Shown here one piece after another: positions 23,543 through 36,560 of a DNA stretch of 60,279 bases (positions are counted from its first letter, which is position 1; the number at the start of each line of letters is the position of its first letter). The stretch covers positions 1 through 60,279 of the forward strand of contig MU266499.1 of the NCBI GenBank assembly GCA_021014945.1. Reading direction: 5' to 3'. The position numbers and the translations under genes are program-made. Under the pieces are notes generated by a model. The model worked only from the letters and a program-made list of their open reading frames with translations. It made no database searches and had not been told where the DNA came from. The stretch comes from Leucogyrophana mollusca (taxonomy: Eukaryota; Basidiomycota; Agaricomycetes; Boletales).

Positions 23543-26500
23543 GTTGGTTACTGGAGGTGGGTTAGGTGAGTATTGGCTGAACGGCCCCAGCTTTTCAATG
23601 GTTCATGGCTGGTGAGAAGATGCCGCGAACGTCCTCTGGTTCTCGTACGCCTTCATCGAATCCACGCCCTTCGAGACATAATTTCCAGACAGAAAACTGT
23701 AGCAATCAAGCACTCAATGCCAGTATTAAAACGCGGAACCAGATCGGTGGACCCGCCTTCTATCAAGCCTAGTTGGACTATCCGACTTTTTAGATAGCGG
23801 AGATGTCGGCTCACTCGAAACCCAAGTAATAGGGATAGCCCCGCCGATAAGGAGAGCGAATGATGCGGATCACTAGCGAAAGAGAATATCGCAAATATAA
23901 AGTCGACACGCTCATGTCCAACTCCAAGGAAGGTGGTTTCTTGTTTTGTCCAGTAATTCCCGACTGTGGTCCACTTCAACTTGGTCCAACTGGGGATCGA
24001 AAAACACGGAACCTACCTTGCAGAGTCGCATTCGCTTCCAAATCGCCACGCCTTAGGCTGTAGATGGTTGATGCGATCCATATTGTTGATAGGAGGCGAA
24101 ATCAACTTCATACCTGAGCTCACACCAGCATTTGTGGTACTCGTAGTGACAGGTAGTAACCAGTCGCATTGTGGCGTGGCGGAGCCCGAATATCTGACCA
24201 GTTATTGTCGTTGCCACAATGCTTCATCACGATCATGCATGTTTTTCGTGTTCCTCACAGCTGTTTCCGAGAAAAAAACTGACAGCATGTATTTACGGTT
24301 CTATGATCTCGTCACATTCCTCAACAGGAATAGATAGTGCTGCGCCTGGTCAACCGATGACGCGCCAATGTCCCTGCAATTAACGGAAGTCGCTTCTGAC
24401 CTTATTCTCTTTACTGCGGGGGGCCGTGATTTCCACTTGGGAGGTCCTGCGCGAAATAAATTTCATCTTTTGGTATCCCACATTTCCCGGCGGCCGCGCA
24501 TCACCGATCAAGTCATCTTGCACAGTTAACACCACCTGTCTGGTGACGTCGGTGGTGACCGCCGATTGAGCCATAGGGGTCTACCACGGCTCATGCGTTT
24601 CCGGCACCCAAGCATCATCTTACTTGGGCTAACTGTACAGAAGGGTCCTAGTCGATCCCTAGATGACTCAATATTCGACGAGGGTGGAAAAAAGCTCATA
24701 ACAGAAGGCCATCCATTACGAGTCCGGGGTAGTGGGCGGAACCCGGTTAATTCTGCTTCACTGACGCGGCCGACGAGGATGAGGGTGAAGCGTTTTCCAT
24801 CAGGGAAGCCCAGCTTCGAATCTTCGTCCGCAGTCGCAGGTCGTGCGGTGGAGTGCCAACGGGTGAGCTGGGCGCAAATTAATTGTTGAAATCTGACTTG
24901 CACCTCACAGGTCTCTGGGATCCTTGCACCTCAACCCCGCGATGTCCCTCAGTAGAAACGTACCCATTGGCACAGGATATCGCAAGAGAAGTGCTTCGTT
25001 GTGCACGCGGCGCGACACCGATGGCATGGATTACATAGCGCGCTACGAGCATGACTTAATCTATAGGTGCCGCTCAGTCCCGCAGCATATCTCTTGTTCC
25101 GGTAGTGGTACGCGGTTAAGCGTTGCCGGTGGAGCCCCCGTTTCAATTGCGCGCAGTCGACCGTTTGGTGGTCAAACCTTGCAATTCTGGAAAGCATCAT
25201 CTCCTTCCTCGCACAGGATTGCATCCATTTCTACGTTTCTAGTGTACTTCTTTGGCCTGAAGGGCGAGTAAGACGAAACACGGTGGCCGCGAAGCCCGAG
25301 GCTGGACACGCACGATCCGGGCCCTCATTGTCGTGATCATCAAATATCTCATGGCACACCGACCGACTTGGAACTATCAGGTCCCATCTAGCGTAAAAGG
25401 TTGTTAAGTACGCCTTGGTTTACAGCACGTCAATACTAGTAGGCTCCACTCCCTGATCTTATGCTTATCTAGGTTCCCAATGTGGTTTGCAGGATGGCCA
25501 CGGATAACGCTTTAAGAACCTGATCGGACAGCTCCTGTCGAGACGCAAACCCTCTCCTTCGATGCCCACTTTGCGAATCTAATGTCAGTTCGGCTTGCCG
25601 AACACTGATCCAGACTCCTTCAAGTAACGCACTGAAATCGTGAAGTTACGGGCGCCGATTGTGCATTATGAAACTCTACACGGAAATCTGTCAGCTGCGG
25701 CAGCCATTATCAAGGCCCTCACCCGTCCCAAAAGAGGGAAATACCTGACCTGATCCTGGACGTATTTCACAGCCAAGAATGAAACAAGATTAAACCGCCG
25801 TGAAATGGACCTACTGATAGCAGGGTCAGAACAGGAAGACAATCTGATCCGAGAGAATCAGCCTCGTATTGCAGACTTGATCCCATCCCCGTACAAGGCG
25901 TAGTCAATGCAGGCTGATGATCGTTGAGCAATATGAGTTCTTGCCGTCAGTGATAAGACCTCGCGGCTAGTGATCTCTAAGTGTCATCGGGTTCCTCGGA
26001 CAAGTGGTCCATCTGATACCCGTCCACGTCTTCAACATTCAACCCATAGGGACAGCACTCGAGCAGTATTCGTGATTGGCACATTTCAAGACTATCGAAT
26101 TCAAGCCCATCATGGCTGGGGCAGCCCCGATGGCGAGCGCAAGCCATGATCACGAGTGTCACTTAGGTTGCAAGACAGCAAGGCAGAGGTCTGGAAAAAA
26201 TGCGCTGGTGGATAAGCAAACAAATAATGGAATACCCACCCACATTCAACGCACACCAAGGTGCAGTGGCAGCACAGCAGTGCCAGTACACCTCTGAATC
26301 CCGAGGCAATCAAGATCCGGATCCGCGGGCCTTTCGTGGATGAGCGTGGATGTGCTCAACAGGGGAAGGCAATATCTCCGCCAACCCTTGGTCGTGGCGT
26401 CTAAATCAGCCTACCAGAAAGCAACTCTGGGGAAATGAGTACTGTCACTGTCAGCCGGCGAAGAAGATAAGGACTTCGTGTGAAAGTGACCGGGGCATTA

Positions 26501-26742
26501 CCGACAGTGTTTGGACCCCATACCTAAATGCAGCGCTAAATACATAGCGCTGGGGTGAAGCTTCAATCGATGCGACGGGGGGAAAACAGTCAAAGATAAC
26601 CAAAAGTACATATTAGGTTGTCACATACTTAACTGCAACGTCCTTCAGTTGGGCGAATAAATCCGACAGAAAACATAACCAAGACAGCAGCAGGAAGCAA
26701 AAACAAGCAAGCAGTCCAAAACAAGGTCCACGGGAACAACAG
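23543..26742. other. 3.2 kb without a supported gene
   Basis: This lies upstream of laccase 2 and downstream of the MADS-box gene. Open frames are short and antisense pairs of one another. I found no exon with family resemblance, no RNA gene and no repeat. Confidence 0.4.
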
Positions 26743-28657
26743 CTACTCCTCCTTTTCGGCATGTCCGTGTCCGTTACTACTACTCGAGTCCACAGCTGCG
26801 CGTGCACTGGACGGTGATGACTTTCTCTCATCACCGCCAGCTCGGGAATCTGCGCGTTGTCGCTTACGCGAACGCGGAGACATCAGAATTGCCCCGTTGG
26901 CCCCAGCTTTGTCTGCTGACGCGTCACCCCCGCGCTCTGCGGAATATTGTTCCGCATCCCGGTCACGCTCCCACGATAGGCTATCTCGCCCGCCAGCGGG
27001 TGGGAGCGTCATGTGCAGCTGCTGAGCGCCAGTTTGTTGTGGGGCACTTTGACCCAAGAAGTCTAGCCAGCTTGTGTCACCCGGTTGACCTGAAATGATG
27101 AAATTCGTATACCAGAATGGAAGACACAGGAAACAGCGGACATACCTGATTCTTGTTGCGGTGGTGGAGCGGATGGTTGTTGCTGCGGTTGCTGTTGTTG
27201 CGAAGGTCCATGTGTGGGCCAGTCCAAGGGTGCAAACTGGGAACTTTGACTTGGTGGCGGGCGATGATCTTCGTTGTCCAGGAAGGCAGTGAGTAAATCG
27301 GGGTTAGATGGGTGTTGACCGGGCGGTATACCGTTGCGCATGAGTTGGTGATAGATTCCCTGCAGTTGGGGATCTTGCGGCTGAGGATACGAAGATGAAC
27401 GCGGACCATAATGACCGGTCCGTGATATTGGTTGACCTCTAGATGATGACGACGGGAAATCGAAGGCGGGGGGGAGGAAAGACTGTGGAGGACTACCCAA
27501 ATATGAACCTCCATAAGGAACCTGATGCGTGGTGTGGCCGTTGTGTTGTGATCGGTAAGCAGGAGAGTGAGCAGATGTGGGCGATGGGAGATAACCGTTA
27601 TACATTGGATCGTCGGAGTGTTTTGATGTGTGACCGTTGATGTTAGGGGCTAGACGAGGTTTCTTGCTTAGTTGGCCGTTGGTAGGAAGTAACCGATCGG
27701 AAGAGATTGGGAGGGATGACCCACCGCCGACCGAGGAGTGGTGGAGAGGCATTGGTGGAGGTGGAATGGTCATAGGAGCACGGTGGAGGTGATAGTCGGA
27801 CATCTGCTGGGGTGGATAAGTATAAGCTAACGGCGGAGGCGGCTCGACATACATCGACGTTCATGCCCAGGTCGTTGGCAGGAGGGATAAGTAGTTTACC
27901 GTTGCTGCCGTATTCGGTCTTCATCTTGGGGTCGCGCTTCTTAGCTCCGCCACGGGCGGGAGCAGAATCTGGGTCGTCGTCGTCAGCGTCGTCGTCGTCG
28001 CCCTCGTCGACATTGTCGAGCTTGACGTTGCCATTGTTAGCAAAGTCATGTGGGGTGCGAGTATCCTTCTCGCCGTCGTACTATGATAATAGGAGGTCAG
28101 TGCTACGACTCGACAATCATGGAGATACGGTGGCGGCGACGTACTCTAACATGGCGCTGGACGATGTCGTGAATATCACCGGAGCAGTACTGGTACAACT
28201 TCAGATGATGACCAGCGCGCTCTTCTATGTAAGACAAAAATAGGTCAATAACTAAGACGATATATAGAAAGCCGACCAACCAAAGATGATGACCGCAACA
28301 TCAACGGAGCAAAGCACACCGAGCTCATAGGCTTTCTTGAAGAGACCGTTCTTACGCTACTCATCGAAGACCACGGTGAGGTGAAGGATCATATAATTAG
28401 CTGCCAAGCCATTAAGAAGCAAAAATAGCAGACCCTTACCTTTAAAAAAGTGACTGAACGATTACGCTCGTGCTATGTTTAAAATGAAAGAGAGAGTAAT
28501 GTCAAAGATGGAACAACGAGGAGAGCGAGTAAAAATGGAGTGAGGCGCGCTAAGTAGCGCGACACTCTGGCACGACGGCGAAGCCGAGAATAGTACTGGG
28601 GTATAATAAACCGAGACTTACAGTAATAGGCTGGATTTCGATCTTTCTTCTGCCCAT
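26743..28657 (-). CDS. MADS-box transcription factor, MEF2 type
   Basis: The start at 28657 gives [12 protein letters not shown]; following exons give [11 protein letters not shown], then [20 protein letters not shown] with AVIIFG. This is a complete MADS domain of the MEF2/Rlm1 type. It continues [18 protein letters not shown] and HDIVQRHVR, the MEF2-like extension usual in basidiomycetes, then [16 protein letters not shown] and a long acidic run ([15 protein letters not shown]). A 46-base intron with a GTATGT donor brings NVD into frame with [12 protein letters not shown]. The rest is a long low-complexity region rich in Pro, Ser, Gln and His, plausibly an activation domain. A last intron leads to [13 protein letters not shown] and the C-terminus HGHAEKEE. 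It should bind DNA in the nucleus as a dimer. Orthologs often act downstream of cell-wall-integrity MAP kinase. It appears intact. Confidence 0.9.
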
Positions 28658-31600
28658 TTCTGCTGGAAGGACGTTTGCAACGACTAGACGGAGGTCGAGC
28701 AGAGATGATGGGAGAACGAGAGAGAAAGTGGGCGTCGAGCGAAAGGATGGGAGCGTTTTGGGAGAGGGTCTTTGAAGTTTGGATCTTTCACTGGCCCCGG
28801 CATGTAATTCCGCGAACGGGTGCCGAAAGGGCAAGCAACTGCAAACGGCGCTCATCAGATTCACAGATCATGATTCTCCGGGATTCCGGCCGTTAGACCG
28901 GATCTCCCCGGATTCTAACCATTCTATCCTTATATGGTACTTGGGTCGCCGCACCGCAGATCTTGTTCTGGACTTGGGGTGTTTGGGTTCCCTCCTAGAT
29001 TCCATATAGGGAGGAGACGCCAGTTACCAGTTGATGATGCCAGCATCGTTGTCCAATGATGGGTAGCGTATGCATCAGCTTTCCATACGGCCCCTTGTGC
29101 TTATTTCTTTTATCCCGTTTTTCTCACTGTCTACGCCTCGCTTCTCCGCAGCACCCCCTTCCATCTCGTAAATCAACCTCAGCGAACGTTTTTTGTCTCG
29201 CGCCGACAAGGGGCACGACCATCTCCTCACCCTCGGAAATCAATTGGGAGAGCACGCCATGCCGCATACTTTCTCTCACTGGTCGACATTTCACCTGTTT
29301 TGTAACCACGTCTTGACAATACGCCCACAGGTCCTAGCTACCTTGTTGCTCAGAAGAGAAACCGCACAACCGTTCTCGTAAGTAATTTCCGTCCCGGCTT
29401 CGCGATTGTGTCTTCACACCGATGTCATGGTGCCTGCTCGATGTTATTGATCTGCTGACCAGAGTCAATCTTCATGGTATTCAGTCAACTTCAAATTTCT
29501 CACTTAATCATCCGGTGTCAACTGGCTCAGCGACATTACGGGCCTCCGATGATCATATGTACACCAGATTCGGAACGCTCCACTGCTTAATCTCCAGCAG
29601 ACCGCCACCATGCGTTCTCCGCGTTTCTTATCTCGAGACATGCTCAGTCATTCAAGTTGCAAGGGGTACTCTACGACTCCAATCATGAAAACTTCATCCC
29701 TCGCAGTTTCGTTCTGCCGCCAACGGGAGTCCATGTCTCCCGCCGGCAATCATGGAAACACCGGACCGTCGGGAGAATGGTGGCGTACCTGATCGAACCG
29801 AATACGATCGATGCTGCTGCGCAAGCGACGTCAGGACGATCGCAGGACTAGGAAACTCAAAATAACTCACGACCCAAAAATACGAGGCTTATCTTTGGAC
29901 CATAAGGCTTATTCTCGTGGGCCATATTTTTGCGTTCATTAAACATATTATTTTTGTACCTAGCCGGCAGGATTAAAACCACCTCCCGAACGCTGTCGTC
30001 TGTACTCGCGGCGGTTGTACGCGTGTTGCGAGCGTAAAAACGCTGTGTTACCAGTACAGGCATTACTGATTTTGATGAAGTTTGCGGCCCCCTCCTTGCT
30101 CCATGCTGCATGTCTGAGTGTGTGACAAATACGCTCTCGCCCGTTCCGGCGGCCATGCCACACGCTTCCACGCTCAGTCGTGCAGCGCTTGTTTACTGCC
30201 TCCAATCACCCCGGCCTTCCCGCGTGCCTCCTTCTCGCCGTCCGTAGCCATAGGCATATCAATATCCCATCTGGAATAGCAGCCACAGCTGCAACAGCAT
30301 CCGCGGGTTGATCTGGGATACAGCCACCTCAAAATCCTCGAAAAGCACCGCGTCGACGACTTGAAAGTTGAAATCCCCCCCTCAGATATTTCTGGATGCA
30401 AGTCCTCGAGTACTGCATACCCCGCACCCGGTGTGCTATTTCTTCTCTCTTACGACCACCTTATTTTGGTTGACGCTTGAAGATAGCGCAAGCTATGTAC
30501 TCCGCTGTAGTTCCTGGTGCTTGAATAGCTGATCGACAGTCGCTTGTTAGTTGGTACGTAGGTGCTTATCACAAATAGGCAAGTAAGTGTTAGCAACCCG
30601 CATCTATTCTTTGGTTCATGCCGCGTCATCAGCCAGCTCCGTCAATGAATGTCTCTCTCTCCGCCGTCTCGTCTGTGTATATTCTCTTGCTGAGCACTGC
30701 TACTATCGTCGACTATCGCTCGTCGAGATACTCCCCCTCGCAGCCCGCTCCGAGCGACCGGTGCTACGTAGAGTAATCAAGTCACGCTGACCCGTTCTCC
30801 CATGCAGCAAAGTTCATGATTTTCCTCTTTCATACCCACTCCACAACCATGCATCACGAACCTTTCCCTTCCGGTCACAACCTACTGGCGACTGGGCCTG
30901 TCTGCTGACAACCAAAGTGCCTCTTCCGTGCCATGCGGGTAGACGCGGATTTTGTTCCCATCGACGTTCCATATGTTCCTCGGACTCCGTATTGTCTCCT
31001 TCACCACGCACTTATCGTACGCACGTAAAGCCTTATCAGCCACTGGCGACGGTAATATGTCGGGGTTTTATATTGTGCTCCTGTCTCCCTCGAGGCTTCT
31101 TGCCGTCACATCCGAGCGTGTTCTCCCATGCCACGGGGAGTGTATCAACGAGGACCAGGACTTATGGTACAAGCACTTAGCAGCGGAAATGTTGTTTTGG
31201 CGGTGCTCGCAACTGAGGTGTCTCGCTAGTGTTCTGGTAGACCGGGCGTATCAGTGCTGAGACAGGCAATCAGCGCTCGCTGTCTCAAGCTAGTCAAGCT
31301 GCCTGTCGAATCAACCTAACAACCAGCCATCGGACCATCAGGGATCATGCATCATGCATCAACAGCTGCAGACCTCACAGGCCATCTGATAATGGGTCTC
31401 ACTGGCAAAGGCCGATCAAACCCCGGCTGATCGAAGGTCTGTGCACCAGTACCCGGCCAACAGCGCCCCCCCTTGATCTCGTTGATAACCCACGTCGAAG
31501 GGGCTTTCGCGGGTTGGGCTCCGTTACTCTGAGCCCAACTCATCCCAATCTCTGGTAAAACTTCCTTTTTGCAATGTGGATTTGATCACAGGCCGACGGT

Positions 31601-33373
31601 AAGGACGCAGTATGGAAGCCTCCACGCATGGTCAACATACGCCGAGATGAATCAGATTTGGTAATTTACCCCCCCATAGCCCAAAGAATCCCAGGTTTAC
31701 CAGGCTGGTCGATGGGTCGATGCAGCCCGCTGCTCGGTGTCACGATCGTACTGTCATCTGTTTTCGCCGACCAGTCTGTGGTATTGGAATCGTTCAACAT
31801 CACCTCCTGCTCGTGTCGAGATGATCTCATTGATGGAGGGGGAGAGCAATCGCCCAGGAGGTGTAGCGTTACGCTGACTTCTATCTTGTTTACGTGTTTA
31901 GCCAGCCGTGTTCATAGATATTGGGCTAAGGGCGGAGCCCGCTTTCTTCTCCTCGCTGTTGCATTCCACGGAAGGCCCTTGAGTTGGGAAATAGACAAAT
32001 GAGTAGAATACAGCTTGTCTGCCATTAGCCACGGCCCTGGGTCTCCGCATCACTCCGTCAGTATCATTATGCGCAAACACACTGACAGTTACTGGGGCAA
32101 GCGCGTGACAGCCTATCGCCACGATCGAGAGGACCCCATAGAAGGGAAACCTGAGCCGTGAAATTGGAGTCGACTGAGATTTTTAGGCGCAGGTACAGCG
32201 ATCTGGAGACCAAGTCAAGAAAAGGCGGCATTGAGATCATCGCGGGAGGAGGCGATATGTATCACAGCACGAACGCACATCATAAATTGACATCCGCCAT
32301 GGACTGGCTCCAAAGCAACGAAACCCTGCCGTCGTTCACAGCTACGCGCCTGTGAGAAGCAACCAAATAGGCGCTAATCGGAAGACAATTTCTCACCTTC
32401 GGCCTTATCCGTGAGAGCAGCCATGGCCTTGACGGTTGCTCGGAGATTCGTGTACTCAGATATCGACCCTATCCACCACGAGGACGGCCTACGCTGAAGC
32501 AGAACTCGCAAGGAAAGTGTCCTGGCTGTAAGGATAGGATCTGATGAAGGCTGCCGGATCATCCTTGTGGTGTTTGAATCTTGCGTTTGCTTCGTGATCT
32601 CTTGCTTGCGCGAAGTTTGGCAGTCTCTAGTCGAGTCGATCGTCGGTACCCCTCTGTCTACTGTCAGTGAGTCTACTGTCAACTATCACAGAGCCGCCCC
32701 GAGTCGGAGGCCTTGAGATACTGGTGAAATCGAGGGACATTACCAAGGGGAAGTGGATTCATGGAATGAGCAAGGCAACTAACACCCACGTTGTTGTGTT
32801 GCTCAGACGAAGTAATTCATGGCCTGACTGAACCCCGTTATCAGAGTCTACGATGAAACTCGAGTATCGGCATATGCGGAGTGTGGCACTGGCCATTACA
32901 GATCGTGGTCCGCTATGCTTCTGGTCTGAGTCAGCGCTTAGTTTCGACGGAAAGTATTTAAAATTAAACATACATGAAGTGGCTCGGGGAAGTGGTTGTT
33001 CGCATTAGTGACTTAGTGGAACATCTCTTCAATTGCTACAGTGCCCGGGTCATCGTGGGGTGTCCATTGCTGGTTTTCGGAGGACTGCCTCTGACTTGGA
33101 GGGGAGCGAAGCGATCGACGAGCACAACGTGTTGGTCAGGTGCTGTCTTACTCAGTAGCTGTAGCTGTATCCCGCTACTCTACTGCGCGATACCTCGACC
33201 AGTGCGTATGCTGTGAACCACAGAATTCTAAGAGAAAAGAAAGCCGCAAAGCTGTGGTCTATTAGTAAATAAGGTCACGTGCCTTGCTTGCGTGTGGTCC
33301 ATAAGATCATGTCAGCGGTGGCGGTGCTAGTGGTAATGGAAAACACGACGTCACCCGCCCCGACGAGCCCCAG
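28658..33373. other. 4.7 kb gene-poor stretch
   Basis: The first part should be the MADS-box promoter. Beyond it I see only short frames on both strands, none with a recognisable family, consistent intron structure or partner exon. No tRNA or tandem repeat was identified. Decayed transposon sequence is possible but I could not recognise it. Confidence 0.4.
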
Positions 33374-33383
33374 TATTTTATAA
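33374..33383 (+). promoter_or_regulatory. TATA-like box upstream of the small membrane protein
   Basis: TATTTTATAA lies about 60 bases before the ATG at 33437 in a CT-rich leader. Confidence 0.45.
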
Positions 33384-33436
33384 GCCTGTAAGTCCGCAGT
33401 CGTTCGCCTTCAACGAAACCATACCTCACACCCATA

Positions 33437-34017
33437 ATGAACCGTCTAGCAGCAGCAGCCATAATCCTCCTCTCCCTCGCCTCCTCGTCTAATGCGCAGT
33501 ACTACTATGGTAACACTGGATGGGGTGGAGGACGGGTTGCAGGAGTTATAATTGGTATGCATCGTCCCTGGCGCTAATTCTATGTGGATAATCATAATCA
33601 TTCTATACGATCGTCCATGTAGCTATCATCGCGCTCCTCCTACTCTTCATGAGCTGTGCCCTCATCTCACGGCGAAGACGGCGCCTCATCAATGCTGGCG
33701 CAAAGCCTAATTTCTTCGGCACAGGTGGCCAACCTGGGACGTTGCCATTTTGGCAGGGTACTCAGGACCAGTACGGCCCGCCGCCTGGCCCACCGCCGCC
33801 GAATCAACCGTACTACACTCCAGGCCCGGAGCAGAGCAGTATCTATCCGCCTGGTCAGGGTCAGACTGCTCCTCCGCCTTATATGAAAGACAGTGTACCC
33901 CAAGGCAAACCAGGTGCATATGAACCTGTGAGTATTCTCTCCCTTATTATTGTGACGAAATGCTTACCGTCAACACAGCCCATTGGCCCGCCGCCCACTG
34001 CGCATACGGTACATTGA
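33437..34017 (+). CDS. Small single-span membrane protein with proline-rich cytosolic tail (RCR-like)
   Basis: ATG at 33437 opens a signal peptide (MNRLAAAAIILLSLASSSNA) followed by a short Tyr/Gly-rich stretch (QYYYGNTGWGGG). An intron sits inside the membrane span, which reads VAGVIIAIIALLLLFMSCAL and ends in a basic stop-transfer run, ISRRRRR. The remaining roughly 100 residues are a proline-, glycine- and tyrosine-rich tail with PPGPPPPNQPYYTPGP and PPPYM, which looks like a PPxY-type ligand for WW-domain ubiquitin ligases. A second intron precedes the last exon (PIGPPPTAHTVH). The layout fits the fungal RCR/Congo-red-resistance type, which acts in plasma-membrane protein trafficking. That match is by architecture only, and a lineage-specific membrane protein is equally possible. 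Confidence 0.7.
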
Positions 34018-34603
34018 TCGATATACTCGGTGCCTGTATCTGTTTCTGATGTCATTACGATTTCGCAGAGAGACGATGGACAATTTGTCGGCGGGTTCAG
34101 GAGTGGTGCCTACAGCTAGTTCTATTGTCCTGTTCTCTTTCATGCTGCACCTGCCTGGATCTATCTCATCAGCACTTACTGTATCACTTTTCCCCCGTGT
34201 ATCTTGCTGTACTTTGTAGGACTTCGCACAGAGATGCATTTCACTTATTGGCTAATTAATACGACGGAGTGAAGCGACCTGTCTTACTATCTCACTCTAG
34301 GCCCCTGGAGCTCGCTGAGGAGGACCAACATGACTGCCTCACTACGGTCCCCGTCAGCCAAGTTGGCCGCTGTCGGGCTGCGCCGGGTTTCCCCGATCAT
34401 GCGCCTCGGCTCAACACCAACCACCGATCACTTGTCTGACGAATGTAAATGCACAATTCCCTGTGCATCCTAGTCTTAGTTATCTGCAGCTTGATACCAG
34501 TGATACTAAGGTCATGGACCCGAAACTCGGTGTTCTTGATACTCGACTGTTCGAAGCTCATGCACGAAAACTTGCTGGGTACATACTACGTCAACAATAT
34601 ATC
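34018..34603. other. Convergent 3' spacer
   Basis: This spacer lies between the stop of the small membrane protein and the stop of the third DUF6533 gene. Nothing recognisable was seen. Confidence 0.45.
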
Positions 34604-36200
34604 TTATACCCGACTTGCAGGTGGGGGCTCGATGACGATCTGCGACGTGATCACAGGCAGTGTATGCGTGCGCACCGAGCTAGCCCCAGCATTAGGAAGC
34701 ATCTCCTCGCGGCCATCCGCGAGACGCTGCAGATTCAACACCAATCGACACCCCTGTGTCCACTTAGCGTGCGCGGAAAACGAGCAGGAGGGGTGTGCTT
34801 ACCGCACAAGAGTAGACCGCGATGAACCACCTGTGTTAATTCGTCACTGGACTGGTGGAGGGTAAGGCTGCCGGTAGGGACGTACGGGTGTAACACCGAG
34901 ATGAATGCCCCGTGGACAACGGTCAGCACTATCGACATTGGTAAAACCATCGCTGTATTGCCGTGCGCACGCGTACGCCGTCGTCATCGATCCATCAGGG
35001 ATAATCATCATCAAGAGAAGTTTAAACACATCAACAAAATATCAGCGTCACGCAGGAACACCAGGCGAGCTATACCAGCGACCTACCGACGAGAGCAAAG
35101 AAAGCGAGCATGCCATCCCGAAGCATGAGCACGATCACGGGGGCGTGGCGTAGCGTCGTCCGGGAGGTATGCACGCATTTGACAACCGTGAGGATAAGGA
35201 GGATGGATTCGGTTATTGAGTAGATGTAACTTTTGGGATGTCATGGATGGCGGTAGGTTTGCGTGATACAGGACATCATTGTTGTACAATATACAGAGAT
35301 GGGATAAGACAAGAGATGCAAGGTCAACGAAAAATTCTTGTCAGTCAAGAGCTAGAAGATGGGGACCGACCTGATAAAAGTCAGAGGATTGTCAATGTGC
35401 ATCACCGCGCATGATGGGCTAAACATCGTCTTTGACGCTGAGAGACCCATACCCGTCGCTGGAATAACCGTCGCAACGAGGATGAGTAGGATTAGGAAGG
35501 CGCGCATTCGGGGGTCGCGATTGTAGAGTGCATGAACTGTGTAGGATGTAGTGGGATGTATTTTTGGGAAAGTAACGTGAGCGGGCAGCCGAACCCGGGG
35601 AGTGGTTGTAGGGATATCATTCAGTGAGGTAGCAGGAAGTGCGGGGGAGTCATATGGCGGATTATCAGACCTATAGGAGCGACCTGTGTGGCGGGTCGGA
35701 CGCACCCCTCAGCATGAGAATCATTTCCACTAGCGTGACCATCGCTTGCAACCCGCCCATCTGCAACACAATCCATCCTCTGCAACTTAGTGCCGAGCGA
35801 TATCCGAAGTAAGGCGTTGCACTTTGAAGGACAAGGAGGGAAGCATTGGCGTCTTTAGTGGTGAGCACACGTGCAAATGCAAGGAGCTTGCTTACACAAG
35901 GTCCCCGAGACCGATGTATCTTGTGAAGAGGTATAACCACTTAATAGGCGAAGTGTATGACTTACTACTCGACCGCAGGATGTCTATATCAGTAACTTGC
36001 CCCAAACCCGCGTGACACACGACGTACCTCCAGATATACTCCACCTCATCATCCAGAGTCGTACAACTCTCCCAAACCAAAAAGGACAGCGCACTGGCTA
36101 TAGTTCAAGTTCATCATCGTCAACAGCGTCCAGCGTCCACGCCAAACCAAACCATACCAGAACTGGCAGTCACCACGTCGATACCGCGGAAGAGATTCAT
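34604..36200 (-). CDS. DUF6533-type seven-helix membrane protein, paralog 3
   Basis: Exon 1 (MNLFRGIDVVTASS, start 36200) ends in a phase-1 intron with a GTATGG donor, leading into SALSFLVWESCTTLDDEV and EYIWR. Later blocks are TSPIKWLYLFTRYIGLGDLV, GGLQAMVTLVEMILMLRG, a VHALYNRDPRMRAFLILL helix, a GLSASKTMFSPS segment and MVLPMSIVLTVVHGAFIS. The final exon reads GCRLVLNLQRLADGREE and ends IVIEPPPASRV with TAA at 34604-34606. It shares exon 1, intron phases and the GCR..LN final exon with paralogs 1 and 2 some 30 kb away. The loop between the third and fourth helices looks longer than in the other two. Function is unknown. Confidence 0.72.
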
Positions 36201-36560
36201 TGCTGTCGTAGATATGGTGGGTAGTCATCCACCGCATCGTCAGCCAAGTTTTTCAGGCTATCTCTTATACGCATGTTTCTTTAATTTTTGTGCCATCATA
36301 TTCTTGAGTCCCCCTTACAACCTCCAGGATTCAGGGATGTCTTGCCAAATGGGTCGCCAGGAACGACTCCACACGAACCCACAGGTGTAGGGTCGTGGTG
36401 GCAGCTTCGCTTCGGCATAATGTTCGGGAGGGTCGCTTCGATTGAATTGAATGGAGTGATTGGCAGTTGTCATATGACAATGAATTAATACGAACTTCTT
36501 GAATAGCACCAGCTACAGAATGTCCATAATTTCGTGCCTTCTCCCGCGAAAATCAAAGGA
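36201..36560. other. Intergenic, nothing seen
   Basis: This is the upstream region of DUF6533 paralog 3. No exon was recognised. Confidence 0.4.

Noticed and set aside
24526..24903. 125-codon minus-strand frame and its antisense partner
   Set aside because: Both strands are open over the same span, neither matches a family, and no partner exons were found.
28658..33373. Possible further DUF6533 or membrane genes in the gene-poor stretch
   Set aside because: I searched for the DEV, ALYN and LMLRDG blocks and found none in an ordered series.
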